This document shows, in pieces, positions 51,292-58,417 of a stretch of DNA of 64,000 nucleotides. The DNA is from a virus. The notes below the pieces were generated by a model. The model made no database searches. It saw nothing but the letters and a program-made list of their open reading frames with translations, and had not been told where the DNA came from. Made by a program: the position numbers and the translations under genes. Position 1 is the stretch's first letter. Each line of letters begins with the position of its first letter. The stretch spans positions 1-64,000 of the IMG/VR virus record IMGVR_UViG_3300019776_000296; one strand, written 5' to 3'.

Positions 51292-51613
51292 CACCGCTCC
51301 CCCAGATGTAGTCGGCATCCCTTGCGTACATCTGTGCCTCGTACTTGATCTCGTTAAGGCAAGAGCCGCAATACATTTCGCCGCAGTACTCCAGGCACAT
51401 AGCAGTCTTCTCGCACTCCTTGCACTCGTTGACCGTGGCAGCGAGAGCAGCACGCAGAGAGGCAACCTCCCTCTCTAGCTGTGCAATACGGTCATACTTC
51501 TCCTGCTCCCAGACAACCTGCATGACTTCCATCTCGTCTTGATCAGACGGGTCGAAGTCAACACCTGGAACCCAGCCACCACCTGGTTCGTAGTGGTCTT
51601 CAAACATGGGCAT
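51284..51613 (-). CDS. Coiled-coil zinc protein
   Basis: 109 residues from ATG 51613, GGGAAGGG at 7-nt spacing. Coiled coil ~40-62 (YDRIAQLEREVASLRAAL), then CKEC, CLEYC and CGSC pairs. Function unknown. Confidence 0.65.
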   Translation of the reverse strand: MPMFEDHYEPGGGWVPGVDFDPSDQDEMEVMQVVWEQEKYDRIAQLEREVASLRAALAATVNECKECEKTAMCLEYCGEMYCGSCLNEIKYEAQMYARDADYIWGSGDE

Positions 51614-51721
51614 AATTTTTCCCTTCCCAATTGTGTTGTGCGAGATACAGTCTCGCGGCTGGCCTTGGCAGGCAAAAGGGAGAACAGCAATGCTGCTCTC
51701 CCCCCAACCGGCCAAGCACGG
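51614..51721 (-). ncRNA. Structured gap RNA (hairpins, no T-arm)
   Basis: After the upstream stop a 10-bp hairpin GGGAGAGCAG/CTGTTCTCCC is followed by TTTT; CTTGGC and GCCAAG enclose it. A leader hairpin GCGAGA/TCTCGC with loop CTGTA and the AACACAATTGGGAAGGG tract follow. No tRNA-like or hammerhead core. It could be a partial terminator. Confidence 0.5.
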
Positions 51722-51907
51722 TTACTCGTTCAGCAGGTTCTCCGCACGCTCAAGCTCTTCAAGCTCAGTCATGGCCGCAGCCAATTGCACTGCGCGAGAA
51801 TTGATTTCGCGCTTCAGCGTTTCGATCCTCTGCTTCTTTGCACGCATCTGCTGATCCAGCATCACGCGCAACTGGGCTACCGAATAGCCACCAATGTTCT
51901 TAACCAT
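51722..51907 (-). CDS. Small coiled-coil protein
   Basis: 61 residues from the ATG at 51907 after AGAGGTTCCCGA. Almost entirely one charged helix (LDQQMRAKKQRIETLKREI). ATG overlaps the end of the upstream gene. Unknown. Confidence 0.6.
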   Translation of the reverse strand: MVKNIGGYSVAQLRVMLDQQMRAKKQRIETLKREINSRAVQLAAAMTELEELERAENLLNE

Positions 51908-52052
51908 TCGGGAACCTCTCGTTGATGACTGCACCGATCTTGCTGGCAAGCCTGGTGGCTGCCTCGACTTCCTGTAAAGCTCTGTGCAACCAACCATTGG
52001 CCGCACTCAGTTCATCGATTAACTCCTCAAACGTCATGTGTTCCAACGTCAT
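51900..52052 (-). CDS. 50-residue helical protein
   Basis: ATG overlaps the upstream stop (ATGA) with GGAAGGTGA ahead; the stop overlaps the next gene by 8 nt. Helical (MTFEELINELSA-like text, ALQEVEAATRLASKIG). Unknown function. Confidence 0.55.
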   Translation of the reverse strand: MTLEHMTFEELIDELSAANGWLHRALQEVEAATRLASKIGAVINERFPNG

Positions 52053-52207
52053 TCACCTTCCGTGTAATGCATCATGGGGCAGTTCAGCGAACCAGGCGTG
52101 TGGTAGTAGCCGCACAGATCGTGGTAGTTGGCAGCATCATCGTCTGCCACATCCCACCGGCCACCAGTTTCTAGTGCCCAGTTGTACTGGTGATCGTCAT
52201 TCCACAT
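52049..52207 (-). CDS. 52-residue hypothetical protein
   Basis: Start at the ATG lying in the end of the upstream gene. Aromatic/His-rich (YHDLCGYYHTPG). Unknown function. Confidence 0.55.
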   Translation of the reverse strand: MWNDDHQYNWALETGGRWDVADDDAANYHDLCGYYHTPGSLNCPMMHYTEGE

Positions 52208-52607
52208 AGCTTGTGCCCCAACCACTTGCCTCGACATTCCAGTCATCAGCAGTCATCACGGCCAAGCCAATCAGCGGCCCTTCATCACCGAACTCCTCAG
52301 AGAAACGGCGAAACCTGTTGGCACGCTTGATGTTCACCGGGCACAACAGTTCGTTAGCTGGCATCTGATACAGCTTCACCTCACCCTCCAGCACATCATC
52401 CAAGATGATGTAGTGGAAGTCAGACGTGGTAGCCACAATGGCACGCTTCATGCCATTGAGAGGCGAAAACTCCAGCGGCTCAAGCTCTTTGTAGCAATCG
52501 CCAACTCTGAAGTTCAGGTCGATCCACGTCATCTCGCCGCGTTCACGGCTGGTGACCCACTGCACTTTTCTACCATCTTCGAATTCGATGGTGATAGTTG
52601 CACTCAT
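52197..52607 (-). CDS. Hypothetical protein
   Basis: 136 residues from ATG 52607 after GGGAAGAGGACGT. Beta-rich first half (ATITIEFEDGRKVQW), mixed second half. Leader hairpin and tRNA-like element lie directly upstream. Family unknown. Confidence 0.65.
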   Translation of the reverse strand: MSATITIEFEDGRKVQWVTSRERGEMTWIDLNFRVGDCYKELEPLEFSPLNGMKRAIVATTSDFHYIILDDVLEGEVKLYQMPANELLCPVNIKRANRFRRFSEEFGDEGPLIGLAVMTADDWNVEASGWGTSYVE

Positions 52608-52660
52608 ACGTCCTCTTCCCTTGTGTTGTGTTGTGCCCCAACAGAATTGCTGGGACAGCG

Positions 52661-52724
52661 TGTGCATGGCGGGAGTCGAACCCGCAGCACCAGGACGAAT
52701 CCTGTTGCAGCCCAATGCATGCAC
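52661..52724 (-). ncRNA. tRNA-like intergenic element A1
   Basis: Starts 8 nt after the TAA of the DUF932-like gene. Acceptor GTGCATG/CATGCAC, discriminator A. T-arm GCGGG/CCCGC with loop TTCGACT. D-like hairpin GCA-TTGGGC-TGC with a GG loop. In place of the anticodon arm, CAGGA/TCCTG with a TTCG tetraloop. A 10-bp leader hairpin with loop ATTC follows, then AACACAAGGGAAGAGG. No anticodon is possible. Confidence 0.82.
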
Positions 52725-52732
52725 CCCCGGCG

Positions 52733-53812
52733 TTAGCCGATAGCGATCAGTTCAGGACGATCCAGAACCTTCGCCACCGCAGTCAGCATGGTGCTGTCAG
52801 CGGCTGCGAATTCACCACGGATGGCGCGGTCATAGACCCGCTCCAACCGCGACACCGAACGAACGGGTGCGTAGTGATGCTGGTAGGTATTGAAAGCCTG
52901 CACAGCACCAAACACGGTGCCCTTCCACTGCTCCGACATTGGATCGGACATGTAGACGGCATCGATTGCCTCCCTACGGTTTTCGGTCTTGGTGACCTTC
53001 GCCTTGGTTGAACCTTCCGGCGCGGGAGGTTCGATGATGTCCAGCACCTCAATCCATTTGGGGCGCGACAGCTTGATGCCCAACAACTCGTGGACGTAGT
53101 CGGTCATGTCATTGGCCGACTTGTCCAGAATTGAAAGTGCCTGCCGCACACCGGAAATGGTGTCAACGGACATCGACTGAGACGTGTGCTTGACCTTGAA
53201 CTGCCGGTTAGCAGCCCGTGCCTCTGCCTTCAGTGCGGTGAACATGTTGTCGCACTTCAGGATTCGATTGAAGGCACTGTAGCTAGTAGCTATGGAGCCA
53301 TCCATCGATGTTGTGCAGAGGAGGAACGGCCAGAAATCCAGGCCGCTCCTGCCGTCGTGCATCGTTTCCTCAAGACCGATCTCGACGGCAGCCTGTGCGC
53401 CGTTCTTCAGGGTCAGTGCCGACAGGACTCTTAGCGTGTCCTGCAACACATTTGAGATGTAACGAATGAGCCACGTCTTGTAGTCATGGATACGGTAGGA
53501 CGATTTGTGCCTACCCAGTTCCGTGCCATCGTCGGAACGCACAATGCCTTGGGCACCATGTGTCACAACAACTTTCACCGGAGTCATCACGCCGTCCTTG
53601 CCAATCGGGATGTAGATGTCTGCATCCTTCTTGCTGCACGGGATGAAGTTCCCGGTGGGAACTGAGATCGCTTCGAAGTTGAACAGCAGTCGCTCGACTT
53701 CGCCTACCGGGATCGGGCCAGGGAACGTCGGGAGTGACCCGTCTGTCTGTCCGATCCAACCGTTGCGCTTCTCAGTGTTGCCAATGATTGCGCGTGCGAT
53801 TTGTGTACCCAC
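52733..53812 (-). CDS. DUF932 / phage-plasmid-like protein
   Basis: 359 residues from the GTG at 53812 after GAAGGGA; earlier frame lies in the leader. Features of the TIGR03299/DUF932 family: PGPIPVGEVERLLFNFEAI near the start, a central IRYISNVLQDTLRVLSALTLKNGAQAAVEIGLEE, and a C-terminal FNTYQHHYAPVRS. Relatives occur on phages and plasmids; role unsettled, possibly replication or anti-defence. Confidence 0.82.
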   Translation of the reverse strand: MGTQIARAIIGNTEKRNGWIGQTDGSLPTFPGPIPVGEVERLLFNFEAISVPTGNFIPCSKKDADIYIPIGKDGVMTPVKVVVTHGAQGIVRSDDGTELGRHKSSYRIHDYKTWLIRYISNVLQDTLRVLSALTLKNGAQAAVEIGLEETMHDGRSGLDFWPFLLCTTSMDGSIATSYSAFNRILKCDNMFTALKAEARAANRQFKVKHTSQSMSVDTISGVRQALSILDKSANDMTDYVHELLGIKLSRPKWIEVLDIIEPPAPEGSTKAKVTKTENRREAIDAVYMSDPMSEQWKGTVFGAVQAFNTYQHHYAPVRSVSRLERVYDRAIRGEFAAADSTMLTAVAKVLDRPELIAIG

Positions 53813-54016
53813 TTTAGTGGATTCCCTTCTCTTCCTTGTGTTTTGGTGCAAACCCTGCACCGGGGGTACTGCAACTGGCGACTGAGCCAGCAGGACACGG
53901 CACCGTGCTGTCACCACGGTGCCGTGCTACAACCCGCTCAGTCATACCCCCAATTTACAGAGGGGGTGAGTCTTGCTCAGACGAGCAACACTCAAGGGTT
54001 GTTGTGGGACAACGGA
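53813..54016 (-). ncRNA. 204-nt structured gap with nested hairpins
   Basis: In order after the stop: GTTGT/ACAAC; TGAGT plus TTGCTC / GAGCAA plus ACTCA; ACCCCC/GGGGGT; then an 8-bp helix GACTGAGC/GCTCAGTC enclosing a perfect 12-bp hairpin CACGGCACCGTG/CACGGTGCCGTG; then leader hairpin GGTGCA/TGCACC and AACACAAGG. No T-arm and no hammerhead core. Confidence 0.6.
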
Positions 54017-54649
54017 TTACGCCTCTTCGATGTTGTCGATGTTGTAATCCTCGTAGTACGAGATATCGATTTTGTCGTAGATGTAATCCGACAGGTTGTT
54101 GTCGATCTCTTCTCGCGCATTGTCTTCCGACGTTGCCTCGACTTCGACCTCAACAACGTAGGTGACGTTCACGACAGCAGTGAAAGATCGCTTAATCCCT
54201 TCCAGGCCAAGCTCTTCCATCACCTCGCTGAGTTCTTTGCGCTTGTCGTCATCATCCAAATGGGTGACGGCCCACTCAGCGAGTGCATCCTGGGCATCTC
54301 GCTTGAAAGCGTTGAACTGATCTTCCAAGTTAGAGCACCTACGATTCGCGCTTTGGTAGCTGATCCGTTCTGCGCCAACAGCTTCCACGAGCAACTGGCT
54401 CACACCAGTCAGTGTCATGGGAGTGTTGGTGCTGTCCAAACGGATTCTCCAATCCGTTTCTTGATCAGCGCGAACTGGTTGCACCATCTTCGCGCTGCTG
54501 TTGAAGACGTAGGTCATAACGAGAGAGTTATGGGTGTCGGTCTTACCCGTCCAGATACCAAACTCCTCTTCGCCCCTCCATGAGGTGCGAGCCAACTCGA
54601 CTCCAGCGACAGCATTTTCGACCAGATTGGCGAAAGTGATTGTCTCCAC
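54017..54649 (-). CDS. Hypothetical protein with acidic C-terminus
   Basis: 210 residues, GTG start with AAGGGA at 7-nt spacing. The N-terminus (METITFANLVENAVAG) and central coiled coil lead to a C-terminal beta part (FTAVVNVTYVVEVEVEA) and a Glu/Asp/Tyr-rich tail. The tail pattern resembles proteins with a predicted DNA-mimic surface. Unknown. Confidence 0.65.
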   Translation of the reverse strand: METITFANLVENAVAGVELARTSWRGEEEFGIWTGKTDTHNSLVMTYVFNSSAKMVQPVRADQETDWRIRLDSTNTPMTLTGVSQLLVEAVGAERISYQSANRRCSNLEDQFNAFKRDAQDALAEWAVTHLDDDDKRKELSEVMEELGLEGIKRSFTAVVNVTYVVEVEVEATSEDNAREEIDNNLSDYIYDKIDISYYEDYNIDNIEEA

Positions 54650-54775
54650 GGTGATTTCCCTTCATTGTGTGCCGCAATTGAACCCGCTTGCGGTGAGCGG
54701 TACTGCTGTTGACTATCTGAGCCAACAAGAAAGCGACAGTGCGAAACATGCACTGCCGCAATCCAATCGGTTCAG
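54650..54775 (-). ncRNA. Structured gap RNA, possible decayed tRNA-like element
   Basis: Hairpins CAGTGC/GCACTG, TGTTG/CAACA and CCGCAA/TTGCGG. The last loop holds GGGTTCAA, and the stem runs into GCGGCAC-A-CAATG like elements A4 and A7, but the T-stem does not pair. It may be an eroded copy that keeps the leader hairpin. Confidence 0.45.
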
Positions 54776-54976
54776 CTAGCGGAGTCGATCACGGAACAGT
54801 GCGTGCCACCTGATCCACTCCTCTAAGCCTCTTGCATCCCACAACGGCATGCCATCGATGACGCTATGCGTCGGCGGCGGCGTGCCATCGTAACGTCTGC
54901 GCCAGTTCGCAACTGCCGCAGGAGTAACACCCAGGACATCCGCGATATGGGCACCGCCCCAAAGCATTTCGCTCAT
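54776..54976 (-). CDS. Helix-turn-helix DNA-binding protein
   Basis: 66 residues from the ATG overlapping the upstream stop. HIADVLGVTPAAVANWRRRYDG is a clear HTH (about 8-29), then a wing-like PLWDARGLEEWI. MerR/AlpA-like arrangement. Candidate regulator or excisionase-type protein, the only plain HTH in this block. Confidence 0.75.
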   Translation of the reverse strand: MSEMLWGGAHIADVLGVTPAAVANWRRRYDGTPPPTHSVIDGMPLWDARGLEEWIRWHALFRDRLR

Positions 54977-55200
54977 GGCTGCGCCCAACCAACACATCTG
55001 GTTGTTACCGGATTGCACTGCACCGGGCCGTTAGTCCACCCTCCGTAGTAGCCGGGGATATTCCAGGTGTCCTGCAACTGCCCGTTCCACGGAGCAGGCT
55101 GACAGCCACTCTGGTTCATCACCCCCTGGCACGGAGAAGCAGAACTGACCGGCGCACAAACAAACGCCAAAAGCATTGCAACACAAACGATTACACGCAT
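54973..55200 (-). CDS. Small secreted protein
   Basis: 75 residues. N-terminal signal peptide (VIVCVAMLLAFVCAPVSSA, cleavage near SASP). Mature part is Cys/Pro/Trp-rich with four Cys, so likely disulfide-bonded outside the membrane. May alter the host envelope. Starts in a TGATG overlap. Confidence 0.68.
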   Translation of the reverse strand: MRVIVCVAMLLAFVCAPVSSASPCQGVMNQSGCQPAPWNGQLQDTWNIPGYYGGWTNGPVQCNPVTTRCVGWAQP

Positions 55201-55355
55201 CAGTAACCCACCTCATCAAGCAACGCTTCCGCTTTGCGGATCAGGTACTGGATCGCCTCACGCTCGTCTGCGCTGTTCCCGTTGCGCGACATCTCCCTGA
55301 CATCGTCAAGGGCTGTACGCAAAGAGATCAATGCATCTTCGCTGACTTCCTCCAT
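55200..55355 (-). CDS. 51-residue helical protein
   Basis: ATG after AAGGGAAGATC. Charged helix throughout (LRTALDDVREMSRNGNSADE). First cistron after tRNA-like element A2. Unknown. Confidence 0.58.
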   Translation of the reverse strand: MEEVSEDALISLRTALDDVREMSRNGNSADEREAIQYLIRKAEALLDEVGY

Positions 55356-55408
55356 GATCTTCCCTTCCAATTATGTTGCGCCACACCATGATTGGTATGA
55401 CATCAACG

Positions 55409-55473
55409 TGTGCCAACTGGGAGTCGAACCCAGAGCAATCAACCCGAAAGTTGTTGCAGCCCAATGCAAGCAC
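55409..55473 (-). ncRNA. tRNA-like intergenic element A2
   Basis: Starts 7 nt after a TAG. Acceptor GTGCTTG/TTGGCAC (one mismatch, G-U pairs), discriminator A. T-arm CTGGG/CCCAG with TTCGACT. The D-like GCATTGGGCTGC is identical to A1. Hairpin CAACT/GGTTG with TTCG loop. Leader hairpin CATACCA/TGGTGTG follows. Confidence 0.78.
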
Positions 55474-55480
55474 CCAATGA

Positions 55481-55708
55481 CTAGACCCGACGCGGCTCAG
55501 CCGAATCGATCCAGTCCAACCGCCACGGGAACAAATCCCGGTAGCAGTCAGCGCACACATCAAACTTCACACGATGCGAGGCATGCGTGACGTAGATGAT
55601 GTGGTCAACCTGTAACTCGTAACGATCACACGGATCGCACTTGTCACCACAGTTCATGCAGACCAGGTAGTCGGCATCGAACTGAATTTCGTTGGGAGTC
55701 TTACTCAT
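55481..55708 (-). CDS. Zinc-binding hypothetical protein
   Basis: 75 residues, ATG after GGGAGGTGAATGA. CMNCGDKCDPC, then CADC: a treble-clef-like Cys pattern; DHIIYVTHASH in between. Might be a degenerate HNH-like fold, but the catalytic layout is incomplete. Unknown. Confidence 0.65.
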   Translation of the reverse strand: MSKTPNEIQFDADYLVCMNCGDKCDPCDRYELQVDHIIYVTHASHRVKFDVCADCYRDLFPWRLDWIDSAEPRRV

Positions 55709-56008
55709 TCATTCACCTCCCTTCGACTTGATCATGTTGGCAACAGCCAGAGCCAGCTTCACTGGCCCTTCCTTGACTGTCATCAGATGAAGACCTGACT
55801 CGTGGTCAATCCACCAATGCCCGTTGTCGGACAAGCGAATTCGGTGATCTGGATTCTCCAGGTCAGCCTCGCCACGATGAGCAGCACTCCACACCAGCAG
55901 CACCGGATCGCCAGTGCCACCGTTGTCACGCACCGGCCTGCAATACAGGCCATGCTGCTGACGCAACAGATGGGTGGTGTTCATCAGGATGTTCAAATCG
56001 TTTCTCAT
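55709..56008 (-). CDS. Hypothetical protein
   Basis: 99 residues from ATG 56008 after GGAAGGGAACCA. N-terminal helix (LNILMNTTHLLRQQHGL), beta middle (GHWWIDHESGLHLMTV), C-terminal helix. First cistron after A3. Unknown. Confidence 0.62.
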   Translation of the reverse strand: MRNDLNILMNTTHLLRQQHGLYCRPVRDNGGTGDPVLLVWSAAHRGEADLENPDHRIRLSDNGHWWIDHESGLHLMTVKEGPVKLALAVANMIKSKGGE

Positions 56009-56057
56009 TGGTTCCCTTCCAATTGTGTTGCACCCCAACGGTGTTGGGGTATCAACG

Positions 56058-56123
56058 TGTGCATGGTGGGAGTCGAACCCACAGCAAAAACTTTTGAAAG
56101 TCATTGCAGCCCAATGCATGCAC
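56058..56123 (-). ncRNA. tRNA-like intergenic element A3
   Basis: Starts 6 nt after a TAG. Acceptor GTGCATG/CATGCAC, discriminator A. T-arm GTGGG/CCCAC with TTCGACT. D-like hairpin as in A1. Hairpin GACTT/AAGTT with TCAA loop, so the stem sequence differs from A1 and A2 while the fold is kept. Leader hairpin ACCCCAAC/GTTGGGGT follows. Confidence 0.82.
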
Positions 56124-56129
56124 TACCAC

Positions 56130-56327
56130 CTAGTCGGGATCGCGACGAGGCGGCTCACCAGCCCACTCAGCAGGAGTCATGCTCCACCTCCACGCCAAAG
56201 GGTTAGGAGGCAGGTCACAGCCCTGCACAGGGCCAAGCCGTACCGCCTCATCCTGACAGGCAAGGCAGCACGGATTCCCTTGTGGGCCATACAGTCTCGC
56301 AAACAATGAATTCATCTTGCGAGCCAT
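56130..56327 (-). CDS. Cys-containing small protein
   Basis: 65 residues, TGATG overlap with the upstream gene. CCLACQ and later GC with a W-rich C-terminus. Metal binding possible. Unknown. Confidence 0.6.
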   Translation of the reverse strand: MARKMNSLFARLYGPQGNPCCLACQDEAVRLGPVQGCDLPPNPLAWRWSMTPAEWAGEPPRRDPD

Positions 56328-56620
56328 CAGTTGCTCCGCGAGGTGACTGCGTGATGGATCAGTTCAGCCAATCGCGTTGCGTCACACCAGTATCTGTGAA
56401 CATCCTCCGCAGCACGCTGCTCGTAGCCGACGTGCATGATGCGAAAGCCATCGTCCAGGTCATTGACGGCATCCCAGATGACTGCCGTCTCGTACTTGAC
56501 CTTGGTGTCCACATACCAGGGAGGCAGAGCGATTGTCGAAACAGTCACTGTGCCAATGGATTCCAGTTCAAACTCGTTGTGCCGAATCTTGACCGGCATA
56601 ACGGATTCGTAATCAAACAT
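56327..56620 (-). CDS. Hypothetical protein
   Basis: 97 residues, ATG after GGGAAGCACACACC. Mixed alpha/beta; helical C-terminus (CDATRLAELIHHAV). Unknown. Confidence 0.63.
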   Translation of the reverse strand: MFDYESVMPVKIRHNEFELESIGTVTVSTIALPPWYVDTKVKYETAVIWDAVNDLDDGFRIMHVGYEQRAAEDVHRYWCDATRLAELIHHAVTSRSN

Positions 56621-56693
56621 GGTGTGTGCTTCCCTTCACTGTGTTGTGTATTGCATTGCTGCACAACGGAATTCAATTCGGACAATCGAAAAG

Positions 56694-56718
56694 CCTTGGA
56701 AACTGTGAAGTTCCAAGG
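56694..56718 (-). terminator. Terminator-like hairpin in the long gap
   Basis: CCTTGGAA/TTCCAAGG 8-bp stem followed on the minus strand by CTTTTCG. Could end the RNA that starts in this gap. Confidence 0.45.
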
Positions 56719-56732
56719 TTGTTATAACCCAC

Positions 56733-56853
56733 TGCCGTCGCGAGACAGGGGGGGTCGGACTCACGAATCCGGCTTCCGGTATGGCAACCGTCAACCACAG
56801 GTCGAGGTGGGTAGGAAGCTGGGCTAACTACCCGCCCCGAATTGGTGACGGCA
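56733..56853 (-). ncRNA. Candidate 121-nt multibranched RNA
   Basis: TGCCGTC at the 5' end pairs with GACGGCA at the 3' end (7 bp). Inside lie GGGTAG/CTACCC, CCGG/CCGG, and GGA-TTCGTGAG-TCC, the last with a T-loop-like segment. Larger than the tRNA-like elements. Folding judged by eye only. Confidence 0.45.
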
Positions 56854-57042
56854 GACATAGTCCACCCCCTGGTTAGGTGGCCTAACTACCACCTGGAAGT
56901 AGACAGACTGATCCCCTAAATCGAATGGCGAAATTTTCGAATCCCGTTGCGCCGGTTGTCGATTCAACCGTGACCGGGCACGCGCACCGCATGCCCAGAC
57001 ATGGACGAACCGAATCACGTTGTGCCACAAGAGAATTGAAAT

Positions 57043-57081
57043 GTGGTGGGGCGCAACCACTTTCGCGGCACGCCCCACCAC
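57043..57081 (-). terminator. 11-bp hairpin after stop codon
   Basis: GTGGTGGGGCG pairs perfectly with CGCCCCACCAC, 4 nt after the upstream TGA. The following minus-strand bases are moderately T-rich (ATTTCAATTCTCTT). It could terminate or protect the 3' end. Confidence 0.6.
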
Positions 57082-57085
57082 CACG

Positions 57086-57286
57086 TCAGCACCTAGCGGT
57101 ATCACCAGAGATGTTGTGCGACAACGCATTCCGTGTTACCGCCTGTGAAAGGTGGTGGCACAGTTCATACGTTGCCTCATACAACGCTTCAGAAGTCGCG
57201 TCACCATCTGAGGTGACGTGAGCGTCAGCGTATCCCTGGTGGCATTCGATGGCACGATTGAGCGCATCGATGAGTGCCTGAGACAT
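57086..57286 (-). CDS. Hypothetical His-rich helical protein
   Basis: 66 residues from ATG 57286 after AAGGGAGAGAAC. Helices with several His (ATYELCHHLSQAV). Unknown. Confidence 0.6.
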   Translation of the reverse strand: MSQALIDALNRAIECHQGYADAHVTSDGDATSEALYEATYELCHHLSQAVTRNALSHNISGDTARC

Positions 57287-57329
57287 GTTCTCTCCCTTGT
57301 GTTTTCAACTGCCCCAACATGGGACATGG

Positions 57330-57395
57330 TGTGCCGCAGTGGAATTGAACCACCGTCACCCTGAAGGGTGATACGCACCAATTGCGTTGCGGCAC
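57330..57395 (-). ncRNA. tRNA-like intergenic element A4
   Basis: Starts 7 nt after a TAA. Acceptor GTGCCGC/GCGGCAC, discriminator A then encoded CCA (57327-57329). T-stem GTGG/CCAC with loop TTCAATT. D-arm ACGCA/TGCGT with loop ATTGG. Hairpin TCACCC/GGGTGA with TTCA loop replaces the anticodon arm. Among the set this has the best D-arm. Leader hairpin TGTCCC/GGGGCA follows. Confidence 0.85.
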
Positions 57396-57402
57396 TACAC
57401 GA

Positions 57403-57801
57403 TTACTTGGACTTCGACGGGTGGTAGTCGCCACCGTCCCAGTGACCGCGCTTCATCATGGCATCTGCCATGACCCGAATGACCTTGTGCGCCTTGACAT
57501 TTCGCTTAACCAGGTGGCCTTCACCCTGGTTGTCCAGCGTGTAAACGTCATACCGTCCCGGTGCCACGTCAGTGACCACCAGGTCGAACACGCCGTCATA
57601 GTATTCACGCTGCGAAATGCCTTGCGTCACAACAACTTTGCCGCTCTTGCCGGGGATGCATGCCCTGGAAAGTGTTGCGACAGTTGCGGTTTCGCCACGG
57701 AAGTCCGTCACCGTATCGCCGGGGAAGACCTGCTTGCCGGTCTTCTCGTTGAAGGCGAACAGAGCGGGACGCTTGACGAAAGTGATTGCGTTGCTTGCCA
57801 T
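57403..57801 (-). CDS. Hypothetical beta-rich protein
   Basis: 132 residues from ATG 57801 after AGGGAATCTGAA. PGDTVTDFRGETATVATL reads like a KOW/SH3-type small barrel; lysine/His-rich C-terminus. Might bind nucleic acid; speculation. Confidence 0.65.
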   Translation of the reverse strand: MASNAITFVKRPALFAFNEKTGKQVFPGDTVTDFRGETATVATLSRACIPGKSGKVVVTQGISQREYYDGVFDLVVTDVAPGRYDVYTLDNQGEGHLVKRNVKAHKVIRVMADAMMKRGHWDGGDYHPSKSK

Positions 57802-57880
57802 TTCAGATTCCCTATCATGTGTTGTGTTGTGCCACACCAGGATTGGTGCAGCCTGCTCCAGCCGGATGGCCGGGGCATTG

Positions 57881-57941
57881 TGGACTGTGGGACGTTTGAA
57901 GCCCTACCCCACAACAGCCGAAAGCTGTTGCGGCACAGTCC
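57881..57941 (-). ncRNA. tRNA-like intergenic element A5
   Basis: Starts 15 nt after a TAG, preceded by TCGAAT. Acceptor GGACTGT/ACAGTCC, discriminator A. T-stem GGGC/GTCC with loop TTCAAAC. One extended 10-bp hairpin CCGCAACAGC/GCTGTTGTGG replaces D and anticodon arms. Leader hairpin GCTGCACCA/TGGTGTGGC follows. Confidence 0.75.
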
Positions 57942-57956
57942 ATTCGAGATGTAGTG

Positions 57957-58274
57957 CTAGATGCGGTACTGGCTACCGGCTTCGAAATCGCCTGCCAGCC
58001 AACGGATTACGGTCTCCCGCTTACGGGCCGTCTTGCCGTCGAGCATCGTCCACTCGCCACCAGACCAGCGGTCTGCGCCGGATGGCCTGACGTGCAACCA
58101 TGCGGCAGTGATGCCGCACCGGCTGCTGTAGACAACCGTCACCCGGTATCGCGCCAGCTTTGTGGTCTGGTCGAAGGTGACCTCCATGCCGCCACGGAAT
58201 TCGGTTGTGTCCCAACCGTTTTCGTTGGCGGTGCTGTTGATCATGGCCGGGGTGAAGTTAGCCAATGCACTCAT
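57957..58274 (-). CDS. Hypothetical protein
   Basis: 105 residues from ATG 58274 after GGGAGACAAGAGAA. Beta-rich middle (RYRVTVVYSSRCGITAAWL). Unknown. Confidence 0.63.
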   Translation of the reverse strand: MSALANFTPAMINSTANENGWDTTEFRGGMEVTFDQTTKLARYRVTVVYSSRCGITAAWLHVRPSGADRWSGGEWTMLDGKTARKRETVIRWLAGDFEAGSQYRI

Positions 58275-58335
58275 TTCTCTTGTCTCCCATGCGTTTTGAA
58301 TCATCAACTGCCACACCGGAATTGGTGCGGCATGG

Positions 58336-58407
58336 TGTGGCTGGAGGAATCGAACCTCACCAGCATGACGCTGGCACCTCACCCCAAACACGTTGGGGCG
58401 CAACCAC
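58336..58407 (-). ncRNA. tRNA-like intergenic element A6
   Basis: Starts 10 nt after a TAG. Acceptor GTGGTTG/CAGCCAC, discriminator A then CCA (58333-58335). T-stem GAGG/CCTC with TTCGATT. Two inner hairpins: CCCCAA/TTGGGG and CCAGC/GCTGG with loop GTCAT. At 72 nt it has tRNA length, but neither inner loop has T33 in a 7-nt anticodon loop. Leader hairpin has loop AATTC. Confidence 0.78.
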
Positions 58408-58417
58408 ATTCGAAGAG

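Larger units (their letters stand above)
56621..57085 (-). other. 465-bp non-coding, highly structured gap
   Basis: No convincing gene; a 61-codon frame at 56673-56858 has low-complexity, implausible sequence. From upstream to downstream on the minus strand: an 11-bp hairpin after the previous stop, a GC-rich stretch, GTTAGG/CCTAAC, a 121-nt closed structure, an 8-bp hairpin followed by CTTTTCG, and a leader hairpin with TGCA-GCAA-TGCA. The longest gap in the block; may hold a promoter or ncRNA. Confidence 0.5.

Noticed and set aside
56673-56858. 61-codon minus-strand ORF
   Set aside because: It has a purine-rich run before its ATG, but its residues are implausible and it lies on a strongly paired RNA region.
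58336-58407. Element A6 as a class II tRNA (72 nt)
   Set aside because: Candidate anticodon loops (ACGTGTT or CGTCATG) lack T33, and there is no proper D-arm.
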